In this document: piece by piece, positions 43,263 through 51,118 of the stretch
Numbering within the stretch: the first letter of the stretch is position 1
Layout of the letters: each line of letters starts with the position of its first letter
Program-made: the position numbers and the translations under genes
DNA from: Nonomuraea endophytica
GTDB lineage: Bacteria; Actinomycetota; Actinomycetes; Streptosporangiales; Streptosporangiaceae
Direction: 5' to 3'
Assembly (NCBI RefSeq): GCF_014203235.1
Contig: NZ_JACHIN010000006.1
Location: 570,916-634,915, forward strand
DNA length: 64,000 nt
The notes under the pieces: model-generated
Database searches by the model: none
What the model saw: the letters and a program-made list of their open reading frames with translations, nothing else
Told to the model about the DNA's origin: nothing

Positions 43263-43344
43263 CGGAGCGGTGTGGTGCCTTTGGGAGCAGGTGTGTGCCG
43301 TCCGGAGCCGGTGTGGTGCCGTCCGGAGCAGGTGCGGGGCCGTT
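43263..43344. repeat. Four imperfect 20-21 bp tandem repeats
   Basis: Four copies of a unit close to CGGAGCNGGTGTGGTGCCGTC lie in the gap between the DHA2 exporter and the ethylene-forming-enzyme homologue. Copies differ by a few bases and one length step. The rest of the 226-base gap shows no gene. Confidence 0.75.
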
Positions 43345-43477
43345 CGGCGTGGCACGGTGGCCACCGGGCGCGTGAGTTCGACCGCTGGGCGCGTCCGGCC
43401 GGATCGGGACGGCCGGGCGGGGGCCGGTCCGCGTACAGGTTGCCGAATCGCACACCGCTCCCAGCGAGGGGGACGAG

Positions 43478-44500
43478 ATGATGGAATTGACCACGTTCAG
43501 CCTGCCGGAGGCCGTCACCGGGACGCGGGCGGACCTGGAGCTCGGCCGTACCATGGTCGCGGCGTGGCGCAGGGACGGCATCTTCCAGGTCGCCGCCACC
43601 ACGGCCCAGCACGAAACGGCGCTCGCTGCGTTCGAGGCGAGCAGGGAGTTCTTCGCGCTGCCGCTAACGGAAAAATCCAGCTATGTCAGCGACCTGAGCT
43701 ACAGCGGCTACGTCGCCTCCGGCGAGGAGGTCACCGCGGGCGAGACCGACTACTCCGAGATCTTCACCGTCTGCCCGGACGTGCCCGTGCACGACGCGCG
43801 GGTGCGCGAGCGCTGGCCCTGCCACGGCCCGGTGCCCTGGCCAGGCCCGCACTACCAGCGGCGGATGGAGGCGTTCACCGCCGCGCTCGGCTCGATCGGC
43901 GAGCGGCTGCTGCGGCTGGCGGCTCTGGGTCTGGGGCTGGGCGGTCCGGACACGCTGACCGGGCACACCGCGGGCGGCTGGCACCACATGCGCGTGCTGC
44001 GGTTCCCGCCGAGCTCGGCGCGGACCGCGCGCGGCATCGGCGCCCACACCGACTACGGGCTGCTGGTGATCGCCGCGCAGGACGAGGTCGGCGGCCTGTA
44101 CGTGCGGCCGCCGGTCGAGGGCGAGAAGCGCTCGCGCAACTGGCTGGAGGCGGAGAGCACCGCGGGCATGTACGAGAACGAGCCGCCGTGGATCTTCGTC
44201 CGGCCGGTGCCGAGGGTGTTCACCGTGTTTCCTGGCGACATCCTGCAGTTCCTGACCGGCGGCTATCTGCTGTCCACGCCGCACAAGGTGGCGCTGGCCG
44301 ACCGTGAGCGGTTCGCGATGGCGTACTTCCACGAGCCGAGCTTCGGCCGCTCCCTTGAGGACCCGTGCGGCGGCCCACCGCTGCACTACGGGACGCACTT
44401 CACGAACATGTTCATGCGCTGCTACCCCGGCCGCGCCGCCACCCGGCGCATCCACGACGAGGGCAGGCTGGCGACGCTGCGCGAGCCGTACCCCCGATGA
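43478..44500 (+). CDS. efe: Ethylene-forming enzyme (EFE) homologue, 2-oxoglutarate/Fe(II) dioxygenase
   Basis: 340 residues. Compared from memory with Pseudomonas EFE, long blocks are nearly identical: SDLSYSGYVASGEEVTAG, RWPCHGPVPWP, GWHHMRVLRFPP, RGIGAHTDYGLLVIAAQD, VFPGDILQF and NMFMRCYP. Iron ligands His190, Asp192, His269 and the 2-oxoglutarate Arg278 are present. So are counterparts of the residues that set the EFE reaction and arginine binding (Glu84, Thr86, Arg172, Tyr193, late Arg and Cys). Expected reactions: 2-oxoglutarate to ethylene and CO2, plus arginine hydroxylation to guanidine and P5C. GAGGGGG precedes the ATG. Confidence 0.88.
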   Translation: MMELTTFSLPEAVTGTRADLELGRTMVAAWRRDGIFQVAATTAQHETALAAFEASREFFALPLTEKSSYVSDLSYSGYVASGEEVTAGETDYSEIFTVCPDVPVHDARVRERWPCHGPVPWPGPHYQRRMEAFTAALGSIGERLLRLAALGLGLGGPDTLTGHTAGGWHHMRVLRFPPSSARTARGIGAHTDYGLLVIAAQDEVGGLYVRPPVEGEKRSRNWLEAESTAGMYENEPPWIFVRPVPRVFTVFPGDILQFLTGGYLLSTPHKVALADRERFAMAYFHEPSFGRSLEDPCGGPPLHYGTHFTNMFMRCYPGRAATRRIHDEGRLATLREPYPR

Positions 44501-44507
44501 AGGCCCG

Positions 44508-45539
44508 CTACGGCGTCAGCACGATCTTTCCCGCGACGGTGCCGGACTCGGCCAGCCGCAGGGCGTCGGCGACGCGGGCGAGGGGCAGCTGGGCGGCGAT
44601 CCTGGCGGTGATGTCGCCACGCTGGAACGCCGCGAAGACCTGGGTGAGGTCGGCGCGCAGCCGCGCCCGGAACCGGTCCTTGGCCAGGGCGTGCCCCGCC
44701 CAGGCGTTGTAGAAGTACGCGCGGCGCCCGTTGGGCAGGGCGTTCCACAGCCAGACCCGGCCGAGCAGCTTGAGAACGGGCCACTGCTTGGACCCCTCGT
44801 CGTCGCGGGTGGAGGCGCTGCCGTAGGAGACGAGGGTGCCGCCGGGGGCGAGCAGCCGCCAGGAGTCGACGATGCCGCGCCCGCCGACATGGTCGAAGAC
44901 GGCGTCCACCCCACCGGGGGCGAGCTCGCGCACCCGCGCGGCGACGTCACCGGCGCGGTAGTCGACGGGGACGACGCCCTGGGCCCGCAGGTCGTCGTGG
45001 TGGCGGGCGGATGCCGTGCCGATGACCTTGACGCCGGCGGCGCGGGCGAGCTGGACGAGCACCGAGCCGACGCCGCCGTTGGCGCCGTGCACCAGGATGG
45101 TCTGCCCGGCGCGGACGCGGGCCTTGCGGTGCAGCATCTGCCAGGCGGTGATGCCGTTGACGACGAGGGTCTCCGCCTGCGCCGCGCCGATCCCGTCGGG
45201 CACCGGAACCACGTCCGCGGCGTCCACGAGCACGTGACTGGCCCAGCCGCCGACCTTGACCAGCGCGGCGACCCGGACGCCGGCCAGACCGGGCGCCACG
45301 CCCTCACCGGTGTCCACCACGGTGCCGACCAGGTCGTAGCCGGGCACGAACGGGAACGCCGGCTGGTCGTAGTAGCGCCCGCGGCGCATCTGCTGCTCGG
45401 CGAAGGAGACGCCGGTCGCCTCCATCCGGATCAGAACCTGACCAGGTCCGGCGACGGGCACCTCTCCATGCCGGATCTGCAGCCCCTCCGGCTCGACCTT
45501 GCCCGGCAGGACCACCTCGACGAGTTCCCCGGTATTCAT
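44508..45539 (-). CDS. Zinc-free MDR oxidoreductase, NADPH:quinone reductase type
   Basis: 343 residues, medium-chain dehydrogenase/reductase. N-terminal GroES-like domain (GEVPVAGPGQVLIRMEATGV, FPFVPGYDLVGTV). The NADPH-binding Rossmann segment is ILVHGANGGVGSVLVQLA (about 147). No catalytic-zinc Cys/His set, so quinone or enone reduction is expected. ACGGAGG precedes the ATG. Tail-to-tail with the EFE homologue, 7 bases apart. A TTGTTA/TAACAA repeat lies upstream, but no regulator gene is adjacent. Confidence 0.9.
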   Translation of the reverse strand: MNTGELVEVVLPGKVEPEGLQIRHGEVPVAGPGQVLIRMEATGVSFAEQQMRRGRYYDQPAFPFVPGYDLVGTVVDTGEGVAPGLAGVRVAALVKVGGWASHVLVDAADVVPVPDGIGAAQAETLVVNGITAWQMLHRKARVRAGQTILVHGANGGVGSVLVQLARAAGVKVIGTASARHHDDLRAQGVVPVDYRAGDVAARVRELAPGGVDAVFDHVGGRGIVDSWRLLAPGGTLVSYGSASTRDDEGSKQWPVLKLLGRVWLWNALPNGRRAYFYNAWAGHALAKDRFRARLRADLTQVFAAFQRGDITARIAAQLPLARVADALRLAESGTVAGKIVLTP

Positions 45540-45930
45540 CGCAACCTCCGTTACTATCTCTTTTGTTTGTTAGAGCCTATAACAACACGCGGAAGGGCGC
45601 CTGTCAACCAAGGGAGGCCATGCCCTGAGCAGGGCGGCGTAATGAACAGCTTGCGATCAACAGGACGTTCGCCGATCGTGGTTCATGAGGTGGCGGTGCA
45701 TCCCACGCACTCAACCCTCTGTCGGCCACAGGCGATGACCTCGTCGCACGACCACGCGGGAGAGCCTGTGTCCGATGGCTGGCGGCGTCGTCGTTCCCCA
45801 GGACGCGGACGGGGCCGCCACAAATGAACGTGCGGTGGTAATGGTTGGCCGTCGCGCGATCCATCAGGCGCTCTGCCGAGGACGGATCAACAGGATTACA
45901 CGTTGATGACTATGAGGAAGGAGGGAACCC
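45540..45930. other. Intergenic stretch without convincing gene
   Basis: Between the quinone reductase and the leader-peptide ORF. It holds the TTGTTA/TAACAA operator-like repeat near its left end. Frames are open in places, but none has a plausible start, codon pattern or recognisable domain. Confidence 0.6.
45567..45585. promoter_or_regulatory. Operator-like inverted repeat upstream of quinone reductase
   Basis: TTGTTA-GAGCCTA-TAACAA, perfect 6-bp arms, 28 bases upstream of the reductase start and embedded in AT-rich sequence. The form suits a MarR- or TetR-type redox regulator encoded elsewhere. Confidence 0.5.
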
Positions 45931-45969
45931 ATGGCGGTTCTCCACTTCACGAGTGGGTTGGCGGACTAG
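45931..45969 (+). CDS. Twelve-residue leader peptide ORF
   Basis: MAVLHFTSGLAD, preceded by GAAGGAGGG, one of the strongest ribosome binding sites in the window. It ends 7 bases before the start of a 116-residue membrane protein that lacks such a site. This suggests coupled translation or a regulatory leader. Confidence 0.5.
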   Translation: MAVLHFTSGLAD

Positions 45970-45976
45970 GTAATCC

Positions 45977-46327
45977 ATGTGGGCCGACGCCGGGAAACTC
46001 CTCTCGGCGGTCGGCCCAGGCGGAGTCTGGTTGTTCCTCACCGCGGTGGTCGTTGTCCTGGGAGTGATCATCCTTTTCTGGATGGCCTGCCGCCACGGCG
46101 TGGGTAACGGGCAGATTCGCGCGGGGATCGTGTCTATCCGCTGGAGAGAATCCACCACTCAGGAAAATACGGATCCGGCCGGGCAAGCTTCAGGTGCCAC
46201 TGAACGGCCGGCCGTGGGACCAGGCGCTGACCCGCCCCAGAAGCGGGCAGCGACTGATAATTCCGCGGGGGAGGTGACGCCTCCCCCGACTCGCCCACGC
46301 CATCGACGAAGGCGCGGCAGGCAGTAG
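45977..46327 (+). CDS. Single-pass membrane protein with disordered basic tail
   Basis: 116 residues. One strong membrane helix (VWLFLTAVVVVLGVIILFW, about 17-35) is followed by a hydrophilic Pro/Ala/Arg-rich tail ending PRHRRRRGRQ. No ribosome binding site of its own; the 12-codon ORF just ahead has a strong one. A strong terminator follows. No family recognised; the tail could bind nucleic acid or the wall. Confidence 0.6.
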   Translation: MWADAGKLLSAVGPGGVWLFLTAVVVVLGVIILFWMACRHGVGNGQIRAGIVSIRWRESTTQENTDPAGQASGATERPAVGPGADPPQKRAATDNSAGEVTPPPTRPRHRRRRGRQ

Positions 46328-46334
46328 CGACAGA

Positions 46335-46360
46335 GCCCCGGCGCCCTCGGGCGCCGGGGC
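46335..46360 (+). terminator. Hairpin terminator
   Basis: GCCCCGGCGCC and GGCGCCGGGGC, perfect 11-bp arms around CTCG, seven bases after the membrane protein stop. Confidence 0.75.
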
Positions 46361-46497
46361 CACCTCCGGGACTGGCGGCCGCGACGCTCCGTCGAGGCAG
46401 GACAGCGCGCTCCCGGCACGCCAGGTGGTGGCCGGCGCACGACGCCGTGGCGTCGCGGGCCGTACTCTTCCGAGGACAACGAGGCGGGAGGAAGGCT

Positions 46498-46710
46498 GTG
46501 CCAGTCGCGGAACAGGCGCGAGTCAAGCGAACGATCAGTGGCATCGCCGAAGCGCTGCATGGCGCCTGCCGGGTCCAGTTCTTCGCCGAGTTGGTCAGCG
46601 CCGAGATGGGGTCGGAACTGTCCAGCGTGCTGGACGTCTGGTGGAGCCGCGCGATGCTGGACACCGCCCCTGCCCGGGAACCGGACGGGACGCCCCCCGA
46701 AGCTCCCTGA
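46498..46710 (+). CDS. Small hypothetical protein
   Basis: 70 residues, VPVAEQARVKRTISGIAEAL at the start (GTG), then a helical middle (CRVQFFAELVSAEM, VLDVWWSRAML) and a Pro-rich end. GGGAGG lies six bases ahead of the GTG. The size and charge are like small DUF-type proteins common in actinomycetes, but I do not recognise the family. A tiny membrane peptide ORF follows. Confidence 0.55.
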   Translation: MPVAEQARVKRTISGIAEALHGACRVQFFAELVSAEMGSELSSVLDVWWSRAMLDTAPAREPDGTPPEAP

Positions 46711-46742
46711 GCGGGCCGGTAACCTCCTCGTCCCGCACGTGG

Positions 46743-46847
46743 ATGACAGAGAAGGTCATCCACAAGCTCGCCAAGTGGCTGTTCATCCTGGGAGGGGGCC
46801 TGGGGATGATCGCCCTGTTGCTGATCTTCGTCCGGGGCGCCGGGTAG
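46743..46847 (+). CDS. 34-residue membrane peptide ORF
   Basis: MTEKVIHKLAKWLFILGGG followed by MIALLLIFVRGAG: a basic amphipathic start and one hydrophobic helix. The shape is that of small membrane peptides. No clear ribosome binding site, but the preceding gene ends 32 bases upstream. Could be real or chance. Confidence 0.4.
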   Translation: MTEKVIHKLAKWLFILGGGLGMIALLLIFVRGAG

Positions 46848-46852
46848 CCCTG

Positions 46853-47370
46853 TCAGTCGTTCAGGGCCGTGGCGCGGCGGGTGTCGAGTTCGTGCTGGAG
46901 GCGGTCCACGTCGCGGGCGTACGGGCGGTAGAGGAGGGTGAGGTACGCCCCGTTGGCCAGCATCAGCAGGACCAGGATCCACAGGAAGACCTGCTTGAGC
47001 CCGAAGACGTCGCCGAGGAAGCCTGCCCCGAGGCTGAAGGCGGCCCAGCCGATCGCCTCGAAGATCGAGATGTAGATGGCGAAGGCCGCGCCCCGCAGCT
47101 CGGGAGGCGTGATCGCCATGACCATCGGCCGGTTGATGCCGGGGTTGACGCCCTGCGCGGCGCCCATCAGGCCGAAGAACAGCGCGAACGGCACGATGGA
47201 CGCGAACGCGATCTGGGTGCCGAGGAAGGCCGCGACGGCGAAGGCGAACTGGGCGGCTTGCAGCACCGCGACCAGGCCGAAGCGGGGGCTGCGGCGGGCG
47301 GCCCAGTCGCCCAGGAAGCCGCCTGCCACGTTGCCCAGGAAGTAGCCGACGCCGAACGGCAGCCGGGGCC
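46853..47370 (-). pseudogene. MFS transporter, C-terminal half only
   Basis: The frame encodes about 170 residues with a loop GGFLGDWAARRSPRFG and then helices up to LYRPYARDVDRLQHEL, that is the last six helices of an MFS protein. The N-terminal half is absent: the frame begins within a GC-rich hairpin next to the chitinase gene. An internal GTG or ATG could start translation, but half a transporter is unlikely to work alone. Read as a deletion remnant. Confidence 0.65.
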
Positions 47371-47382
47371 GGGCGTGCGGAA

Positions 47383-47404
47383 GGGCCCGGCCGGGGCCGG
47401 GCCC
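47383..47404. terminator. Chitinase terminator hairpin
   Basis: GGGCCCGGCC and GGCCGGGCCC, perfect 10-bp arms, directly after the chitinase stop (minus strand). Confidence 0.7.
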
Positions 47405-47412
47405 TCGCGGGA

Positions 47413-49938
47413 CTAGATGCGCTGCCAGAGGGCGAAGAGGTTGGTGGGCTCCCAGCCGACCTGGGAGGTGTGTCCCTGCCTACACCGGTAGGTGCCGCCC
47501 TGGTAGGTCACCATGGCACCGGTCTGGTAGGTGACGCCGGGCGCCCACTCCCGTGGGCCGGCCGTGTAGGTCACGGTCGGCGTGGGCGTCGCCGTCGGGG
47601 TGACGGTGGGCGTCGGCGTGGGGGTGGGCGTCGGGTTCACCGTCGGGGTCGGGGTCGCCGTCGGGGTCGGGGTCGCCGTCGCCGTCGGGGAGGGGCCGCC
47701 GGCGCAGGCGCCGAGGTCGCGCCACACGTCGTTGGTGCCGGGCTGGTTGCCCTGCGTCCACCAGCGGGCCTCATAGGTGCGGCCGTTGAAGGACACACGC
47801 TGGCCGCCGTTGTACACCTTCCCGGCCTCCCACGCCGGATCGGTGCAGGTGCCGCCGGTCGGCGTGACCGTGGGGGTCGGCGACGGGGTCACCACATCCC
47901 CGCCGCGGGCCAAATCCTGGACCACGCCGTAGCTCTTGCCGCCGAAGGTGACGGTGAAGTTGTTCGGGCCGGGCGCGGGCAGGTAGTAGACGTAGTCCAT
48001 GGTCACCGAGGCGCCCGGGGCGAGCGTCTGCCAGGTGGGCAGCTTCACCGAGACGCGGTGGTAGTCGCCCTTGAGCCCGCCGATGTTGTTGGCCCCGGTG
48101 TGCTCGCTGCTGATCACCCGCAGCCCGAACCCGGACTGGTCCTTGGCGTTCGGCGGCGAGGAGGTCGCGTAGTCCCACTGGAACTCGGTGCCGCCGGGCA
48201 GCGTGAACGCCGACCGGTTGGTGATCTTGAGCTTGGGGCTGATCGGGTAGTTGCTGTCACCGACGGGGAACTGCTCGGCGGCGAAGCCCACGTCGATCTT
48301 CTCGGCGGGCAGCGCGGTCTTCGCCCTGGTCGCGGTGTACGGCGCCGCCGTCTTGAGCGTGTCGTGCACCAGCGTGGTCAGCGTGTCGCCCATGAAATAC
48401 TCGCTGCCGGTCCACTTGTAGTCGCCGGCCAGCTCCCAGATCATGATGCCGCCGAGGCCCTTGTCCCTGACGTACTCGGCCTTGGCCTTGAGCGACTGCT
48501 CGTCCTCGGTGGACAGGAACACCTTCTTGCCGCTGTTCCAGAGCCACGGGGCGACGAGCGTGCTGTCGTAGTTGCGGGTGTAGGTGCCGGTGATGCCCTC
48601 GGTGACGCCGTACGCGCCCAGGTAGGAGCCGGCGATGCCGCGCTCGAGGTTCTTGGCGTGCCACATCGGGTTGGACCCGGCGCCGACCTCGCGGCCGTTC
48701 TCCTTGTCGTGCCACAGGTTGTCGATGCCGGTGGCGCCGTCGCCGCAGGTAGTCAGCCCGGTCGGGCAGGTGGTGCCGACCGACTTGCCCCACAGGCCGC
48801 CGGTGCCGCCGGTGACGTTCTTCCAGCCGCGGGTGTAGTACGGCACACCGATGTTGATCCGGCCGGGCGGCAGGGCGCCTCGGTAGTAGTGGTAGGACCA
48901 GTCGGTGTTGAGGTAGCCGATGCCGCCGTACTGGGAGGTGGTGTAGACGCCCCACTTGGCCAGTTCGGCGTCCTTGCCGTCGTCGTAGAGGGCGGCGTTC
49001 GGGCCGACGAACTCGTTCCAGGCGCCGTGCAGGTCGTAGGACATGATGTTGAGGAAGTCCAGGTACTGGGCGACCTGGAAGGTCTCCATGCCGCGCAGCA
49101 GGTATCCGGAGGCGGGCACGGCCGCGGTGAGCTGGTAGTACTTCCCGTCGGCCGCGGCGGCCCTGTCCAGCCGGTCGCGCAGCGTCTTCATCAGCGCCGC
49201 GTAGCCCTGCATGAGCCGGCCGCGCCGGGCGTTGGCGATCTGCCAGTCGGCCGGGTTGCCGGCGTCCTTCATCGAGGTGGGGTACTCGTAGTCGATGTCG
49301 ACGCCGTTGAAGCCGTACTTCCTGATGAAGGCGACGGCGGAGTCGGCGAAGGTGTCGATCGCGGCCTGGCTGTCGGTCATCGTGTAGAAGCCGCCGGAGG
49401 CCACCCGGTTGCCGTTCGCGTCGAGGTACCCGCCGGTCTCGGCCCACCCGCCGACGCTGATCAGCGTCTTGACGTGCGGGTTGGCCCTCTTGAGCGTGGT
49501 GAGCGCGTTGAAGTGCCCCTTGTACGGCAGGGCCGGGTCGTTGCCCGCCAGGTCCAGCCCGGTGGCCGGGTTGGTCGCCGAGTCGGCGCCCACCGAGATC
49601 TTGTTGTCCGCGCCCACGTGGGCGAAGGCGTAGTTGATGTGCGTGATCTTCGACCAGGGGATGTTCTGGGCCAGGTAGGCGGGCTGGCCGTTGCCGCCGT
49701 GCCGCCAGCCGGTGAAGTAGCCGATGACGCGGCGCGGGTGGTCCGCGCCCATGTTCTCGCGGCCCTGTTCGTCGTAGGCGGAGCAGTAGGGGACGCTGAC
49801 GCCGGACGTTCGGTGGAGCCCATCGGGGCGGCAGGTCTCGTGGTCGACGGCCGCCGCCGCGGACCCGGCCAAGGTCGCCGCGACCAAGGCCGTCGAGGCC
49901 GCCACGGCGGCTAAGGACAGACGCGCTCGCTTACGCAT
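47413..49938 (-). CDS. Secreted GH18 chitinase with two chitin-binding modules
   Basis: 841 residues. Signal peptide (MRKRARLSLAAVAASTALVA, then AAA). The GH18 barrel carries the catalytic FNGVDIDYEYP (DxxDxDxE, Glu as acid) and the SVGGW strand, ending with GIMIWELAGDYK. A beta-sandwich of about 130 residues follows (KIDVGFAAEQFPVGD...). Then come a CBM5/12-like module (PAWEAGKVYNGGQRVSFNG), a Thr-Pro linker of about 40 residues, and a second CBM5/12 (EWAPGVTYQTGAMVTYQGG). Hydrolyses beta-1,4-GlcNAc polymers outside the cell. A GGAAA/TTTCC element lies upstream. Confidence 0.93.
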   Translation of the reverse strand: MRKRARLSLAAVAASTALVAATLAGSAAAAVDHETCRPDGLHRTSGVSVPYCSAYDEQGRENMGADHPRRVIGYFTGWRHGGNGQPAYLAQNIPWSKITHINYAFAHVGADNKISVGADSATNPATGLDLAGNDPALPYKGHFNALTTLKRANPHVKTLISVGGWAETGGYLDANGNRVASGGFYTMTDSQAAIDTFADSAVAFIRKYGFNGVDIDYEYPTSMKDAGNPADWQIANARRGRLMQGYAALMKTLRDRLDRAAAADGKYYQLTAAVPASGYLLRGMETFQVAQYLDFLNIMSYDLHGAWNEFVGPNAALYDDGKDAELAKWGVYTTSQYGGIGYLNTDWSYHYYRGALPPGRINIGVPYYTRGWKNVTGGTGGLWGKSVGTTCPTGLTTCGDGATGIDNLWHDKENGREVGAGSNPMWHAKNLERGIAGSYLGAYGVTEGITGTYTRNYDSTLVAPWLWNSGKKVFLSTEDEQSLKAKAEYVRDKGLGGIMIWELAGDYKWTGSEYFMGDTLTTLVHDTLKTAAPYTATRAKTALPAEKIDVGFAAEQFPVGDSNYPISPKLKITNRSAFTLPGGTEFQWDYATSSPPNAKDQSGFGLRVISSEHTGANNIGGLKGDYHRVSVKLPTWQTLAPGASVTMDYVYYLPAPGPNNFTVTFGGKSYGVVQDLARGGDVVTPSPTPTVTPTGGTCTDPAWEAGKVYNGGQRVSFNGRTYEARWWTQGNQPGTNDVWRDLGACAGGPSPTATATPTPTATPTPTVNPTPTPTPTPTVTPTATPTPTVTYTAGPREWAPGVTYQTGAMVTYQGGTYRCRQGHTSQVGWEPTNLFALWQRI
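47575..47690. repeat. Thr-Pro codon repeats in the chitinase linker
   Basis: Repeated short units encoding (Thr-Pro)n, TPTPTPTPT and similar, between the two chitin-binding modules. Low-complexity coding repeat; typical flexible, possibly glycosylated, linker. Confidence 0.8.
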
Positions 49939-50338
49939 GGTTCGCCATCCAAGGGGGGTGATAATGCGCTCTTGTGCGCGAAGGTAGGCGCTCTCACCAG
50001 GTGCGTCAACGCTTTCTTTTAGGAAAGTTTCCAAATAATTAAGCCGTCGGCGGCACCCGGGCCACCACCACCCGTCGGCCGGCCGATGGACGGGCACAGT
50101 CCCGTGCCGAACCCGTCCTAGGGACCCGGCTCCGGCCGCCCGCCGTTCCACCCAGAACCACAGCCGCGCCCGCACCTGCGGATCAAGATGCGGGAAGAGC
50201 GCGCTGCCCAGCCCGGCCGGCGCATGCAGGACTGAGCAGGGAGTTCGCGAATCCCCGGGCGGCGGCTGCGGTCGCCACCCGGGGACGTCTCACCGGACAA
50301 GCCACCCGGCCCGCCCCGCCCGGACGCGATGGCGCCGG
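49939..50338. other. Intergenic region upstream of chitinase
   Basis: About 400 bases. It contains the AT-rich chitinase promoter region with a palindrome and, nearer the VOC gene, GC-rich hairpin-forming sequence (CCCCGGGTGG with a matching right arm). A minus-strand frame there reads FPHLDPQVRARLWFWVERR, which might be a gene fragment but is not identifiable. Confidence 0.5.
50019..50035. promoter_or_regulatory. GGAAA-G-TTTCC palindrome upstream of chitinase
   Basis: TTAGGAAAGTTTCCAAA followed by TAATTAA, about 80 bases before the chitinase start. Nearly the same element, with the same AT tail, precedes the small secreted protein at 40710. Confidence 0.55.
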
Positions 50339-51085
50339 TTACGAGGCCTGTGGGCGCGCGTCGTCGATCAGCGCGAAGATGGCCCCGGAGACGTCGGCCA
50401 CCAGCGCTATGCGCCCCGCGGGAATGTTGACGGGATCGCCGATCACCGATCCGCCGAGGTCGGTCACCCGGACCACGGTCGCGTCCGTGCCCACGTCCGG
50501 ATCGACCGCGAACTGCATGAGCCAGTACGGCAGGACGTAGGACTTGTCCGCGTGGCGGCCCAGCCGGGTCTGCCCGCCCGCCGACCAGACCGTGTAGTCG
50601 AACTGCCGCCCGTCGCCGATCTGCCGCTGCTCGTAGCCGAACAACCGGCCGTAGAACGAGTCGATGAGCCCGCCGTCGATGGTGCGCAGCTCCGCCCAGG
50701 TCAGCGTGCCCGGCCTGCCCACGCCGAAGCCGCCGGGCCCGTCGGTGCGCCACAGGCCGAAGACCGCGCCCGCGGGGTCGGCGGCGACGAGCGCCTCGCC
50801 GTGCCCGGGGGCCTGATGCGGGCCGAAGACGACCTGCCCGCCGGCCTCCTCGATGTCCTTGGCCGCCGTCTCCACGGCGTCGGCGTGCACGTAGAGCGTC
50901 CACGCGGCCTGCTCGCCGCTGCGGACGCCGGCCACGACGTCGCCGTCGAGTTCGGCATAGACGTAATCGCCGGCCGACGAATAGGTCCAGCCGAAAAGAC
51001 CGGAATAGAAGTCGCATGTCGCCGCGCGATTCGCGGTGGCGATGTCCACCAATGCGGGTGCGCCGGAAATAGCCGGACTAAGCAC
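50339..51085 (-). CDS. Two-domain VOC (glyoxalase-like) protein
   Basis: 248 residues, two vicinal-oxygen-chelate modules. First: PALVDIATANRAATCDFYSGLFGWT and later DPAGAVFGLWR. Second: LTWAELRTIDGGLIDSFYGRLFGYE split here, ending SGAIFALI. GAGGAGGGG precedes the GTG. Such actinomycete proteins resemble hydroxylase-like or drug-binding VOC members. A TetR gene lies 34 bases upstream on the same strand, likely its regulator. Confidence 0.88.
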   Translation of the reverse strand: MLSPAISGAPALVDIATANRAATCDFYSGLFGWTYSSAGDYVYAELDGDVVAGVRSGEQAAWTLYVHADAVETAAKDIEEAGGQVVFGPHQAPGHGEALVAADPAGAVFGLWRTDGPGGFGVGRPGTLTWAELRTIDGGLIDSFYGRLFGYEQRQIGDGRQFDYTVWSAGGQTRLGRHADKSYVLPYWLMQFAVDPDVGTDATVVRVTDLGGSVIGDPVNIPAGRIALVADVSGAIFALIDDARPQAS

Positions 51086-51118
51086 GCGTAACCCCTCCTC
51101 ATTCCTGTCCGTGCTGAC

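Noticed and set aside
45604..45864. 86-codon minus-strand ORF in the gap after the quinone reductase
   Set aside because: No ribosome binding site, irregular codon use and no recognisable motif.
47575..47690. Regular short repeats that could suggest a CRISPR-like array
   Set aside because: They are Thr-Pro codons in the chitinase linker, without spacers.
50118..50260. Minus-strand stretch reading FPHLDPQVRARLWFWVERR, possibly the end of a lost gene
   Set aside because: No identifiable family, no start and no supporting context; may be chance in GC-rich DNA.
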